The notes: generated by a model from the letters alone, not told the origin. Counted from the first letter of the stretch, positions 35,026-43,704 are shown. The stretch is 64,000 nucleotides of DNA from SIRX01 sp965214475 (GCA_965214475.1 OZ243953.1:2852001-2916000), one strand, 5' to 3'. Made by a program: numbers and translations.

Positions 35026-35580
35026 CTACTCGATGCTCTCGAGGTTGGCAAGCGCCTCGAACGCGTCGGTGATGTGTCCGGCCAGCGGGTCCCGGGCCTT
35101 CTCCCGCTGCCACCTTTCTATAGCGGTGTCGAGGGCCAAGAGTGCAGCGCCGGCCAGGAGAGAAGCGGCGTGCCGGTTTGACTTCGAGAGAGTTCCGGCG
35201 AGCGCCCCGGCGAGTTCGGCGCGGCTTGTGAAGTCGGCCTCGACCGCGGCGGCGTGGAGGGCTTCGGTGTCGTAGATGTAGTTGATGCGTTCGAGTTGGA
35301 AGTCCAGGTCTTCGTCGTAGCGGCTAGCGAGCGTGTCGATAAAAGCGTCGCGCAACGCTGAGAGCGGTCTCTGGTCCCGCAAGCGGTGTGCGAGATCCCG
35401 GTCCAGGGCGGCATCGTGCTCGTCCCAAAGCACGATCTGCTCTTTCGTCCCGAAGTGCCAGAATACCGTAGACTCTGCCATCCCAACCTCGGCAGCGATG
35501 TCACCGACCGTCACGTTTTCGAAGCCGTGCCGCTGAAACAACGCGAGCGCGGTCCGCCGATTGCGTTCGCGTAGTCCCAT
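35026..35580 (-). CDS. TetR-family transcription regulator
   Basis: A 184-residue TetR regulator. The N-terminal HTH reads RRTALALFQRHGFENVTVGD, IAAEVGMAESTVFWHFGTKE. The C-terminal helical domain would bind an unknown ligand. It is divergent from the DUF418 membrane protein gene. The 82-bp gap holds a perfect palindrome (35609-35629), a likely operator for both its own promoter and that of the membrane protein. Confidence 0.94.
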   Translation of the reverse strand: MGLRERNRRTALALFQRHGFENVTVGDIAAEVGMAESTVFWHFGTKEQIVLWDEHDAALDRDLAHRLRDQRPLSALRDAFIDTLASRYDEDLDFQLERINYIYDTEALHAAAVEADFTSRAELAGALAGTLSKSNRHAASLLAGAALLALDTAIERWQREKARDPLAGHITDAFEALANLESIE

Positions 35581-35608
35581 AACGTCATTCTAGCATTTCT
35601 GCGAGCCT

Positions 35609-35629
35609 AAGTTACTTTGCTAGTAACTT
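35609..35629. promoter_or_regulatory. palindromic TetR operator
   Basis: AAGTTACT (35609-35616) and AGTAACTT (35622-35629) are perfect complements around 5 nt. The site is centred in the 82-bp divergent gap, 34 nt before the DUF418 start and 29 nt before the tetR start, where a TetR dimer would block both promoters. Confidence 0.65.
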
Positions 35630-35662
35630 GCAAATTGCGCTTAACCGTCATATAGTCTTCTT

Positions 35663-36859
35663 ATGGCGTTCGACGGTCAAACCAAGCTGGGGGCTTCAGA
35701 AGGGGCCGGTGGCCGCATCAGCAACCTGGACGTGGTTCGGGGTGTGGCGGTGCTGGGGATTTTGGGCATGAACGCGGTGTCTTTCGGTCTCGGGACGGCA
35801 CCGTACTTCAACCTGAACGCCGGTGGCTCGTTGCGCTGGTGGGATTGGGTAGTGGGTGGGTTCGGAGAGGTGTTTCTGGACCAAAAGTTCATGGGCCTCT
35901 TCTTGATGTTGTTCGGGGCCGGAATCGTGCTGTTCTACGAGCGGGCGGCGGCGAAGGGCCGGGCGGCGGGGCGGCTGAGCCTCTGGCGCAACGGGCTGTT
36001 GCTCTCCATCGGGCTGGCTCATAGCATGCTGTGGGACGGTGACGTGCTGGTGGTTTACGCACTGGCCGCGCCCGTCTTGATCTCTGCACGATACTTGCAG
36101 CCAAGTGTGCTATTTGCCTCAGGAACAGCGGCCATGCTGGTTTCGCCGGCGGTCGCGCTCTGGGCACAAGCCACGGTCGGGCAGGGTGGAGCCGGGTTGG
36201 GTGAGTACTGGACCGGTGTCGGCCCGACTTCAGATGCCGTTGGGATATTTCTCTACGCGGACTTCTTTTTCCGGGCGCTCGGGATGATGTTGTTCGGGAT
36301 CGCTCTGTACCGGACCGGTGTGATCACCGGCTCCAAGTCATCAGAGTACTACCGGCGTCTAGCCCGCTGGGGGATCGGCGTCGGGCTCCCGCTCGCCGCG
36401 GTCGGCCTGATCTTCGTAGCGGTCAACGGCTTCTCGGCGGATGTGGCGCTAGTTGGGAGCATCCCGAACACCATAGGGACGATCCCCGCGGCTATAGGCT
36501 ACCTAGCCCTGATCTCGCTGTGGAACTTGCGTCCGAAGACCTGGCTCCACGAACGTCTGCAGGCTGTGGGCCAGATGGCGCTCACAAACTACCTCTCCCA
36601 GACCATCATCGGCATGGTTTTGCTGAGAGGTCTGTTCGAGCCGGATCAACTCTCTCGTTCGGGTATCTTGGTGTTCGTAGTTGTCGCGTGGGTGATTCAG
36701 CTACTCTGGTCGCGCGCCTGGTTGCGCCGGTTCCGCTACGGTCCGGTCGAGTGGCTCTGGCGTTGTGCGACGTACCGGTCCTGGCAGCCGATCCTGCGTG
36801 AAAACAAAGAGCCCCGGGACCGGACCAGTACAGTCTCGTCGGAGCCGGTGAATCGTTGA
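35663..36859 (+). CDS. DUF418 domain membrane protein
   Basis: A 398-residue protein with about ten membrane helices. The N-terminal ISNLDVVRGVAVLGILGMNA and the central MGLFLMLFGAGIVLFYERAA match the DUF418 family and its acyltransferase-like first part. MALTNYLSQTIIGMVLLRG is the conserved DUF418 block proper. Function unknown; members occur beside drug-responsive regulators. It is probably repressed by the divergent TetR protein. Its TGA overlaps the TTG start of the following hydrolase gene, so the two are co-translated. Confidence 0.92.
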   Translation: MAFDGQTKLGASEGAGGRISNLDVVRGVAVLGILGMNAVSFGLGTAPYFNLNAGGSLRWWDWVVGGFGEVFLDQKFMGLFLMLFGAGIVLFYERAAAKGRAAGRLSLWRNGLLLSIGLAHSMLWDGDVLVVYALAAPVLISARYLQPSVLFASGTAAMLVSPAVALWAQATVGQGGAGLGEYWTGVGPTSDAVGIFLYADFFFRALGMMLFGIALYRTGVITGSKSSEYYRRLARWGIGVGLPLAAVGLIFVAVNGFSADVALVGSIPNTIGTIPAAIGYLALISLWNLRPKTWLHERLQAVGQMALTNYLSQTIIGMVLLRGLFEPDQLSRSGILVFVVVAWVIQLLWSRAWLRRFRYGPVEWLWRCATYRSWQPILRENKEPRDRTSTVSSEPVNR

Positions 36860-37908
36860 GCAACCTCAAACGACGCACGATAATAGCCATGATCCTGGCG
36901 CTGGTCGCAGCCGGTAGCGTCTTCGTCTACATTGCGGGGCAGCACAATTATGGCTTCCGTACCGAAGCCTTTACCTTCCGCCACGCCGGCAACGACCTGA
37001 ACGGTACGCTCGCGCTCCCCGAAGGCGACGGCCCGTTCGGCGTCGTTGTTTTTGTCCACGGTGACGGCCCGATCGATGCCGACCAAGATGGTGGCTATCG
37101 GCCCATCTGGGAAGCCGTGGCGGATGCCGGATACGCTTCGGTCTCGTGGGACAAGCCCGGTCTCGGGAGCTCAACCGGCAACTGGCTCGACCAGAGTATG
37201 CAGAATCGCGCCGACGAAGCTCTCGCCGCCATCGCCGCACTCGAAGACCACGAAGAGATCGACCCGTCCCGCGTTGGGTTGTGGGGCGCTAGTCAGGCCG
37301 GGTGGATGCTACCACACGTCGCCGCAAAGACCGATCCGGAGTTCGTCATCGCCGCTTCGGTAGCCATCAACTGGGTAAATCAGGGTCGCTACAACCTCGA
37401 CGCAGAGCTAGAAGACGCCGGCGCGGATGACGAACTCCGCCGGCTCGCCCACCAGTTCAGCGATGCCCGCAACACACTCAGCTTGCAGGGCGCACCATAT
37501 GAAAACTACTTTGAACTCGAAACCCGCCGCCCAAAAAGGCTCGACCCTTACTACGGCATTATGGACCGGGACCGCTGGAGGTTCGTAGAGAAAAATGTTG
37601 CCGCCGACGCCACAGAATCGCTCACAGCAATCGAAGGCGTGCCGGTCATGCTTCAGCTCGCCGGGCAGGACCGCAACGTGAATGTCGCCGAAACCAGAGA
37701 GGCCTACCGGGACATGCTCGGCGACGAGTGCCTGAACGTAGCCCGCTACCCGGACGCCGCCCACAGCCTGGTCAAAGCACAGGTGGAGAGCTCACAGGCC
37801 CGTCTTTGGGCGACAGCCATTCTCAATCCCCACGCTATCTTTGCCAACGGTATGCTCGCCGACACATCCGAGTTTGTGCGAGTCTCAGAGTGCCGCCACA
37901 AAGACTAG
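36856..37908 (+). CDS. membrane-anchored alpha/beta hydrolase
   Basis: A 350-residue serine hydrolase. The N-terminal helix (TIIAMILALVAAGSVFVYIA) is a signal anchor, so the enzyme faces outward. The oxyanion region is VVVFVHGDGPIDADQDGGY; the nucleophile elbow is VGLWGASQAGWMLPH (GxSxG); DAAHSLVK supplies the catalytic histidine. It resembles the BAAT/DLH-like peptidase and esterase group. It begins with TTG in a TTGA overlap with the DUF418 gene. An exported hydrolase with a TetR-controlled membrane protein suggests handling of a small amphipathic molecule; inference only. Confidence 0.9.
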   Translation: MSNLKRRTIIAMILALVAAGSVFVYIAGQHNYGFRTEAFTFRHAGNDLNGTLALPEGDGPFGVVVFVHGDGPIDADQDGGYRPIWEAVADAGYASVSWDKPGLGSSTGNWLDQSMQNRADEALAAIAALEDHEEIDPSRVGLWGASQAGWMLPHVAAKTDPEFVIAASVAINWVNQGRYNLDAELEDAGADDELRRLAHQFSDARNTLSLQGAPYENYFELETRRPKRLDPYYGIMDRDRWRFVEKNVAADATESLTAIEGVPVMLQLAGQDRNVNVAETREAYRDMLGDECLNVARYPDAAHSLVKAQVESSQARLWATAILNPHAIFANGMLADTSEFVRVSECRHKD

Positions 37909-38363
37909 TCGCAACGCATTAAACTCGTAAGGGAACTAACCTTCCGGTGCGAGTTCTGACCCAATCCGTAGCTAAAGAGGCCGAAAATATGCATAATGAC
38001 GCCTGGCATCTCGCAACAGAAATCTTATCTCCCACAATCCCCGCATGGGTGTGTTTATGCGGAGTCACGTACTTGCACACGTGATTGTGCATCCTTGCAA
38101 CACCGTTTGTAACATGCTTGACGGCTTTCTGAACGCCCTGGCGAAGCGCTAGAGTGGTCTGGCACCCATGATTTTCGGACCAAAATGGGCTTTTGGGCTT
38201 CTACGTATAAACCGGAAAAGGAACGCCAAAGGCAAAAGAGGGGGGAGGGAGTTGATCACTCGTGGCCCCGGGAAGAGAAGTACACTCCAATCATGAAGAT
38301 GACCCCAAATCTCTCACACTAAGCTTACCCGCATCCTAAACAGCACTGTTTTTCATGTGGTAA
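37909..38363. other. non-coding gap, nothing recognised
   Basis: No frame here has a start codon with a ribosome site and coding-like composition. A short TGCAC/GTGCA inverted repeat occurs near 38075. The base composition is lower in GC than the flanks, fitting the left border of the mobile region. Confidence 0.4.
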
Positions 38364-38375
38364 GATAATATTATC
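38364..38375. promoter_or_regulatory. 12-bp palindrome over the AbrB/PIN operon promoter
   Basis: GATAATATTATC is a perfect palindrome 16 nt before the antitoxin ATG (38392), overlapping -10-like sequences. Antitoxins of this type repress their own operon, so this is a likely operator. GTAAGATAAT-like boxes recur at 39157, 39197 and 39231. Confidence 0.5.
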
Positions 38376-38391
38376 AAGTAAGGAGAACGAA

Positions 38392-38655
38392 ATGGTAAAG
38401 GCCACACTAACCAGTAAAGGACAACTCACCGTACCTAAAGAGGTCCGGGACCAGTTGGACATCAAGCCCGGAGATCGACTGCTCTTTGAGCCTGATGGGG
38501 ACTCGGTACGCCTTAGGGTTGAGAGACGCACTACTCTTGAAGAGCTAGAGGGTAGCCTTCCGGCGAGAAAGGACTACCCTGGCAAGGAAGCCGAGCGGGA
38601 GGCGGCACGGCGTCACCTCGCCGGCGGGGTTCTTGGAGAACGAGCAACTCCTTGA
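38392..38655 (+). CDS. AbrB/MazE-family antitoxin
   Basis: An 87-residue antitoxin. The N-terminal swapped-hairpin DNA-binding domain is VKATLTSKGQLTVPKEVRDQ followed by KPGDRLLFEPDG. The C-terminal tail is the unstructured toxin-binding part. AAGGAG precedes the ATG with 6 nt spacing. The stop overlaps the TTG start of the PIN toxin gene (TTGA). It should neutralise the PIN RNase and repress the operon through the palindrome at 38364. Confidence 0.93.
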   Translation: MVKATLTSKGQLTVPKEVRDQLDIKPGDRLLFEPDGDSVRLRVERRTTLEELEGSLPARKDYPGKEAEREAARRHLAGGVLGERATP

Positions 38656-39065
38656 ACGAGGTCGTCGTCTTGTGGGCGGATGCTAACGTCTTGTTACGCT
38701 TCTTGACCGGCAGCCCGCCCGAGATGGCCCAAAGCGCAACCCGGCTGCTCAAGAAAGCCGAACGCGGCGAGGTCACTGTGCGGGTCCACCAGGTGGTCGT
38801 CGCTGAAACGGTCTGGGTACTACAGTCCTTCTACGGACATACGAAAGAAGAGATCGCCCGTTCGCTGGTGCCGCTCCTGACAGATCACGGGCTGAAGGTT
38901 GAAGGTTCGCGAGTTGTGGTCCGGGCGCTAGAAACTATGGCCGATAGGAACGTGGACTTCGCGGATGCGTTACTTGCCGAGACCGGGCGCGCCCGAGACG
39001 AAGGTGTGGTGTCCTTTGACGCCGACTTCAAGAAGCTCGACGTAGAATGGCAAGAGCCACGGTAG
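38652..39065 (+). CDS. PIN-domain RNase toxin (VapC-like)
   Basis: A 137-residue PIN domain. Acidic active-site residues are in WADANVLLRFL (Asp), VAETVWVLQ (Glu), NVDFADALLA (Asp) and VVSFDADFKKL (Asp), the normal four. VapC toxins cleave tRNA or rRNA at single sites. The start is TTG 38652 within the antitoxin stop. Confidence 0.93.
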   Translation: MNEVVVLWADANVLLRFLTGSPPEMAQSATRLLKKAERGEVTVRVHQVVVAETVWVLQSFYGHTKEEIARSLVPLLTDHGLKVEGSRVVVRALETMADRNVDFADALLAETGRARDEGVVSFDADFKKLDVEWQEPR

Positions 39066-39154
39066 GTACGCGAGGTAGCGTGGCGCATGGTCCGCTCACC
39101 AGTACAGACCCCAGGTAATCGAACACGAAAAATGCCCGCGAAACACCGCCCTAC

Positions 39155-39250
39155 ATGTGTAAGATAATTCGCCGTTCGCGTCCACGCGGAGCGAAATCTT
39201 ATACATAAGCCGAATCCCTGCTTTTCAGTGTGTAAGATAGTATGTATTAG
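39155..39250. repeat. repeated TGTRTAAGAT boxes downstream of the PIN toxin
   Basis: Three related boxes occur: direct at 39155-39172 (ATGTGTAAGATAATTCGC), inverted at 39191-39206 (complement of ATGTATAAGATTTCGC), and direct at about 39228-39243 (GTGTGTAAGATAGTAT). The first two form an imperfect inverted repeat. They share GTAAGATA with the operator region of the antitoxin operon. The rest of 39066-39525 has no gene; a GATAA/TTATC palindrome lies at 39462-39478. Confidence 0.5.
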
Positions 39251-39525
39251 CTTCCCTAGAGCAGCGAACAACTGACTGTGTCACAAGGCAGCTTGTACGC
39301 TTATCTTTTCCCTAACCTTAGAGACCGAGGGCTCTTTAACGAGGGAGATGACATCGTGTTTGATGCCAGCGCGTTCTTAACGCACAGACCAGAACAAACA
39401 GATACGAACTAGCACAATAACCCTACAAACACAACAAGCATACAACTTGTATCTAACCCGTGATAATGTATACTTATCCGGGGTCAGAAGTGTTTTAATC
39501 TCGTTGTTTGCTAAAATGGGTGTCG

Positions 39526-39541
39526 TGGCACTATGGCACTA
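39526..39541 (+). promoter_or_regulatory. tandem operator of the RHH/MazF operon
   Basis: TGGCACTA is repeated twice without gap, 16 nt before the antitoxin start. TAAAAT at 39512-39517 is a plausible -10, which places the repeat over the transcription start. Ribbon-helix-helix dimers typically bind such tandem boxes. Confidence 0.5.
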
Positions 39542-39557
39542 TAGTTAGGAGGCACGA

Positions 39558-39803
39558 GTGGAACGGGTAAGATTGTCTGCTGATGTGGATCCGGAGCTCC
39601 GGCGGCGGGTTCGGGTCGCGGCTGCTGCGAGCGATCGTAAGGTGAGTGATTGGATCGCGGAGGCCGTAAAGCGAGAGCTTGATCGCGAAGAGCTTGAAAA
39701 CGCTCAGGAAGCGTCGACGTCCATCTCACATCTGAGCGTCCGGTCTTTCAAGAGAGACTGGGACTCCGAGGATGACGCCGTCTACGACCAGCTAGCAGAT
39801 TGA
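39558..39803 (+). CDS. ribbon-helix-helix antitoxin
   Basis: An 81-residue CopG/RHH-type protein: VRLSADVDPELRRRVRVAAA then DRKVSDWIAEAVKRELDRE form the strand-helix-helix DNA-binding unit. The acidic tail (DWDSEDDAVYDQL) should bind and block MazF. It starts at GTG with TTAGGAGG upstream and its TGA overlaps the TTG of the toxin gene. Confidence 0.9.
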   Translation: MERVRLSADVDPELRRRVRVAAAASDRKVSDWIAEAVKRELDREELENAQEASTSISHLSVRSFKRDWDSEDDAVYDQLAD

Positions 39804-40159
39804 CCCCGGGCGCAGCGTACGCTGCATACAGCCGGGGTGATGTGGTCCTGGTTCGAATGGAGTTTAGTGACCCATCCGGTAGCAAGGTGCGGCCGGCGCT
39901 AGTCGTCAGTAGTGATGAGTACAACGAAAGCGGTCCTGATGTTCTAATCGCCTCTATCACCTCTAACCGGAACGCCGTGGCCCATCTTGGCGACCATCAG
40001 ATCGAACACTGGGAAGATGCGAACCTACTCAAACCTTCTCTTCTGCAATCCAAACTCGCAACCGTGGAGCCAACAATGATTCGGCGAAAGCTGGGATCTC
40101 TGGCGTCTGCGGACCTGAAAGCCTTCGACTCCGGACTACGACGGGCGCTCGGCCTATGA
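39800..40159 (+). CDS. MazF/PemK-family endoribonuclease toxin
   Basis: A 119-residue SH3-like barrel toxin: YSRGDVVLVRMEFSDPSGSK, VRPALVVSSDEYN and LLQSKLATVEPTMIRRKLGS are MazF hallmarks, with the catalytic Arg in KVRPALV and the Thr/Ser in the ASITSN strand. It cleaves mRNA at short motifs. It starts at TTG 39800, overlapping the antitoxin stop by 4 nt. A terminator follows at 40219. Confidence 0.92.
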   Translation: MTPGAAYAAYSRGDVVLVRMEFSDPSGSKVRPALVVSSDEYNESGPDVLIASITSNRNAVAHLGDHQIEHWEDANLLKPSLLQSKLATVEPTMIRRKLGSLASADLKAFDSGLRRALGL

Positions 40160-40218
40160 GGCGATTTCAGACCCATCGCGACTACGCCATGCCCCTGGCC
40201 TGTAAGCCCCTCGCTTCT

Positions 40219-40241
40219 AAAACACCCCGAACGGGTTTTTT
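40219..40241 (+). terminator. intrinsic terminator after mazF
   Basis: AAAACACCC (40219-40227) pairs, with one mismatch, with GGGTTTTTT (40233-40241), ending in a six-T run 60 nt after the toxin stop. Confidence 0.7.
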
Positions 40242-40357
40242 AGACATAGTATGCGATGTTGCAGAACGCGAGGATCGCTTCTAACGCGATTCGGCTACTC
40301 TTCTAGGGGTGCGGGTCGTCCGGATTTCTGGCTTATACGACCAGCAGGAGTTCTTAG

Positions 40358-41065
40358 ATGAGCGGTGAGATAGAGAGGCTTTCGGGTGAAGTGGGCTCCC
40401 AACCCCCTGATAATGCCGGGACGGCTGTCAGCCCGGTAGATATCCAAGAGACTGTACGTGCAGCCAAAGAATATGCCAGAGCGGCCAGGGCCCCTAATAC
40501 CTTGCGGGCTTATAACTCGGACATAGAAGATTTCTCGACCTACTGTCGAGTGGAGCTCGGCGGGGCCAGTGCGCTGCCGGCGAGTGCTGAGACTGTGACC
40601 CTATATATAACGGATATGGCTACGGACGAGCCTGTGGGCCGGGGTTTGAAGGTCTCCACTATAGGGCGACGGCTCGCCTCTATATCCGCCTGGCACAAGA
40701 GAGAGGGCTTTCTTTCACCAACGGAGGACCGTCTGGTCCGGGAAACGATGAAAGGTATACGCAAGGGCGGTGAGGATCACCTCTTCTGCCGGATAGACCG
40801 TCACGGGAACCTCAAAGCAGGTGGGATCTCAGGAGATGGAATCAACGAGCTGGTCAAGAAACGGGTAAAGAATGCCGGACTAGATGCGACTCGCTACTCG
40901 GGGCACTCTTTACGTGCGGGACTTCCTACCAGCGCTTCGGAAGAGAAGGTAGGGCTGGAGGCCTGGATGCCCCATACCCGCCATAAGTCTGTGAAGGTTG
41001 CGATGGGATACGCGAGGACAGGGACGTTGTTTACAAACAATCCGGCTTCTCAGGTCGGACTTTGA
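40358..41065 (+). pseudogene. tyrosine recombinase with an internal deletion
   Basis: A 235-residue relic. The N-terminal core-binding domain is intact (AARAPNTLRAYNSDIEDFST, GLKVSTIGRRLASISAWHK). The last part of the catalytic domain is also present (YSGHSLRAGLPTSASEE with the HxxR motif, and a weak box III, MPHTRHKSVKVAMGY). Between GIRKG and GEDHLFCRIDRHG about 100-130 residues holding the first catalytic Arg and the Lys are missing, without breaking the frame. It cannot be an active recombinase. It marks an old integration event in this mobile region. Confidence 0.8.
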
Positions 41066-41141
41066 CCGTATGGATGGTGCCGCACACAATAACTCATCCG
41101 AACTTCCGAGAGAGACCGTCTGAAAAAGAAGGAGAGCGCAG

Positions 41142-41351
41142 TCAAACCTTCGCTTGAGCTCTGATGCTCCTGAACTTCCGGGCGAGCTGGAGCAGTACTG
41201 TAGCGGCGATGATGCCGAGCAAAGGCGCGAGTAGCGTTGGGTCTGAACTCGCCGATGAGTAAGGAAGCCACACGTCCGGGGGCTTAAAGAAGATATGGTA
41301 GATAGCGTAGCCTGCAAGGGCTAGGGATGCCAGAGCAAGCACTGTAGCCAA
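41142..41351 (-). CDS. small membrane protein, hypothetical
   Basis: 69 residues from TTG 41349-41351, with two hydrophobic stretches: ATVLALASLALAGYAIYHIF and APLLGIIAATVLLQLA, ending in a basic tail (RKFRSIRAQAKV). There is no recognisable family or clear ribosome site. The gene may be real but support is modest. Confidence 0.4.
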   Translation of the reverse strand: MATVLALASLALAGYAIYHIFFKPPDVWLPYSSASSDPTLLAPLLGIIAATVLLQLARKFRSIRAQAKV

Positions 41352-41483
41352 CGCCTATAGAAACAACGCTACACTATGTGTCCGGCTACCGAGTCTGGAC
41401 AGCAACCTTCTCACCGCTCCTCCTTCCTGTAGGTAACTCCTCTCCATGATAGCACTCGGCTTCTAAAAGCCATCCCACATCTC

Positions 41484-42089
41484 TCAACCTTCCGCCTGTA
41501 CACGCCTCAGATACTTCTTAACGGTATTGTAGGATAGTCCGGTTTCACGGCTCATAGCACCCTGCGAGAACCCCTGCTCCTTCATCTGCGTAAGTACTGG
41601 AGCCCACTTCTCAAAGCCGTCGGGCCTGCCCAACACCTTCCCGCTATTCCTCGCCCGCTCAAGCCCCGCTTTCGTCCTGTCCGAAATTCTTAACGCCTTC
41701 TGCTGGGCGTAGTAGCTGGAAACACCTAAGACTATGTGAGCGATCAACTCATTGTCTGTGTCCAGAAACGGCTCGGTGTAGCTCTTGAACGCCACCCCGC
41801 AGTCATCGAGCCTCTGCAGGTAGGCTATGGTCTTCCTTATCCCTTCCCGAGAGAAGCGATCCAGAGCCCAGAAAAGCACGACGTCGAATCGGCGCCTGGC
41901 AGCGTCGGCGAACATCCTGTCGAAGTCCTTACGCTCCCTACGACCCCTGGTCCCCGACTCTTCGTCCACGTATTCGGCCACCAACTCGTAGCCCTCCCAC
42001 CGCTCGCAGAACTCCCGGAGCTGCAAGAGCTGGTTCTCTGCGTGCTGATCGTCAGTGCTCACTCGCAGGTATATAGCGATCCGGATCAT
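41484..42089 (-). CDS. small serine recombinase (resolvase/invertase type)
   Basis: About 201 residues from ATG 42087-42089 (MIRIAIYLRVSTDDQ), the serine nucleophile being in YLRVST. The catalytic domain has VLFWALDRFSREGIRKTIAY; the C-terminal HTH is FSQGAMSRETGLSYNTVKKY. Such enzymes resolve or invert DNA between short sites. The frame is open to 42113 but that part overlaps the gene upstream. No cognate transposase is next to it, so it may be a stranded part of an element. Confidence 0.9.
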   Translation of the reverse strand: MIRIAIYLRVSTDDQHAENQLLQLREFCERWEGYELVAEYVDEESGTRGRRERKDFDRMFADAARRRFDVVLFWALDRFSREGIRKTIAYLQRLDDCGVAFKSYTEPFLDTDNELIAHIVLGVSSYYAQQKALRISDRTKAGLERARNSGKVLGRPDGFEKWAPVLTQMKEQGFSQGAMSRETGLSYNTVKKYLRRVQAEG

Positions 42090-42102
42090 GGAGCAGTAGC
42101 GG

Positions 42103-42273
42103 TTACTCGCCACGCATCAAGACGTAAGGGATGGATATGGCTCCTCCCAGCGCTATGCCAATACCTGTATAGGCAAATGGATTGCCAGTACCTAGAACTA
42201 GCCCGAGAATCAGTCCGATCACTCCGCCGGCGATTGCTCCTGCGGTGATGGCTGCCACACTCCTGCTCAACAT
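42103..42273 (-). CDS. glycine-rich small membrane protein
   Basis: 56 residues from ATG 42271-42273, with GAGGGGG upstream at good spacing. It is almost one hydrophobic Gly-rich hairpin: AAITAGAIAGGVIGLILGLV and GIGIALGGAISIPYVLM. The Gly-zipper pattern resembles small holin-like or glycine-zipper proteins. It is encoded just before the serine recombinase gene. No function can be assigned. Confidence 0.55.
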   Translation of the reverse strand: MLSRSVAAITAGAIAGGVIGLILGLVLGTGNPFAYTGIGIALGGAISIPYVLMRGE

Positions 42274-42465
42274 CTGTACCCCCTCTAAGACTTGTTTGCC
42301 ATGCAGATAAGGGTAGCAGAATAGGACCATTTATTGATAGAGCAGAATGCTAGCTCAGAAAGCTCGTAGGTAAGCCTTTTTCGAAAGCCGGTTTTCATAC
42401 CCGTTTTTTGACACCCTAGACTTCGCTTGACGGCGCCTCTCCGGAGAACCAGGCGCTGGTTCTTG

Positions 42466-43704
42466 CTACGGGGAGATTCGGGCCAACGTCCCGTCTCCCT
42501 CTCCCGGCCACCGGCCACCCTCTACGAACCATACCCGGCCCTCTCCATCCTCTTCGGCGGCCAGCCGGCCGTACCCGCCGTTGTCCACGGGCCCGAGCCC
42601 ACGGCTCCAGTCGACCCGGACGGTGCGGGGGTCTACCCGCTTTAGCCACGTCCCCGAGCGGTTCTGTCCCGAGACCCACACCGAGCCGCCCGTGACCGCC
42701 AGGTCAGAGGAGTAGTCGCCCAAGGAGACGGTGGCGATTACCTCGTTGGTCGCAGGATCGACTTCGAGGAGCCTGCCGTCCACGCTCGCCACCCACACTG
42801 CTCCTTCGCCGGCCGCCACGTTCTGCGCCCCGCCGTCCGTAGCTTCGCCGTTGGCTTCGCTGGCATCGGCCCTTACCGGGATCTCCGCTACCACGCGATT
42901 AGTCTTCGGGTCCACGCGCGAGAGCTTGTTGGCCCCGAGATCTTCGGAAGGATCGTAGTCATCGTAGTCTTTGGGTAGATACAGCCCGGCGACCCATACG
43001 GCCCCGGACTCCTCGTCCACGGCGACGTCTACGGCGCCCCGGCCGACTTTGATCTTTGCGACCACCTCGCCGCTTGCGGGGTCTATGCGTGAGAGGGTGC
43101 CATGCCCCGCACTCACCGACCACACGGAGCCGTGTCCGAAGGCAACGCCGGTGGGAGGGTCTACCGGGATCCGGTCCGCGAGCTGGTTCTTCTCAGGATC
43201 TACCCGAAACACGGCGTCCCACGGTTGTCGCTCCTCGACAGGACCGGGTTCGTAGTCTGCGGAGGAGACCCAAACAGAGCCTGCCCCGAACGCCACCTCT
43301 GTGGTGTTGGCGGAGAAATTCTCTAGCTCGACCGCTGCTTCCTGCTCACCAGTTTGCGGGTCCAGTCTTCTTATGGGCATGCCAGCCTCGACAGCACAGG
43401 CGCCGCCTCCTCCTACGCCGGTGTCGTCGCAAACGAAGATGTCGGTTGCCCACAAAGAACGCTCGCCGAACCCCGCTGGCATGTAGGCTCCGCCGAGCGA
43501 GGTTTCGTTCGGCGGGCCGCTCGGCCTGTCGCGCTCGTCTTGCCCGTCGCGTCCGTTATTCACTCCCGATGGGCCAACCCCGCAGCCGACGGCGAAGCCA
43601 ACGGCGGTCATCACGACGATCAGGAAGATCAGGAAGGTCAAAGATGTTGATCGAAGCCCTTCGCCTTTGGGTGGCGCGCCCCGTCTCATAGGCCTAATAC
43701 CCAC
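42466..43704 (-). CDS. lipoprotein with beta-propeller (Vgb/YVTN-like repeats)
   Basis: 412 residues. The N-terminus is an exported lipoprotein: hydrophobic FLIFLIVVMTAVGFAVGC with the lipobox cysteine. The mature part contains about six propeller blades repeating VAFGHGSVWSVSAGHGTLSR and IDPASGEVVAKI-type units (also RVDPKTNRVVAEIPV and EVDPATNEVIATVSL). Propellers of this YVTN/NHL-like type bind proteins or small molecules outside the cell; some are lyases. The start GTG 43704 has GGAGAG upstream; ATG 43689 is an alternative. It lies just left of an IS5-family element. Confidence 0.88.
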   Translation of the reverse strand: MGIRPMRRGAPPKGEGLRSTSLTFLIFLIVVMTAVGFAVGCGVGPSGVNNGRDGQDERDRPSGPPNETSLGGAYMPAGFGERSLWATDIFVCDDTGVGGGGACAVEAGMPIRRLDPQTGEQEAAVELENFSANTTEVAFGAGSVWVSSADYEPGPVEERQPWDAVFRVDPEKNQLADRIPVDPPTGVAFGHGSVWSVSAGHGTLSRIDPASGEVVAKIKVGRGAVDVAVDEESGAVWVAGLYLPKDYDDYDPSEDLGANKLSRVDPKTNRVVAEIPVRADASEANGEATDGGAQNVAAGEGAVWVASVDGRLLEVDPATNEVIATVSLGDYSSDLAVTGGSVWVSGQNRSGTWLKRVDPRTVRVDWSRGLGPVDNGGYGRLAAEEDGEGRVWFVEGGRWPGEGDGTLARISP

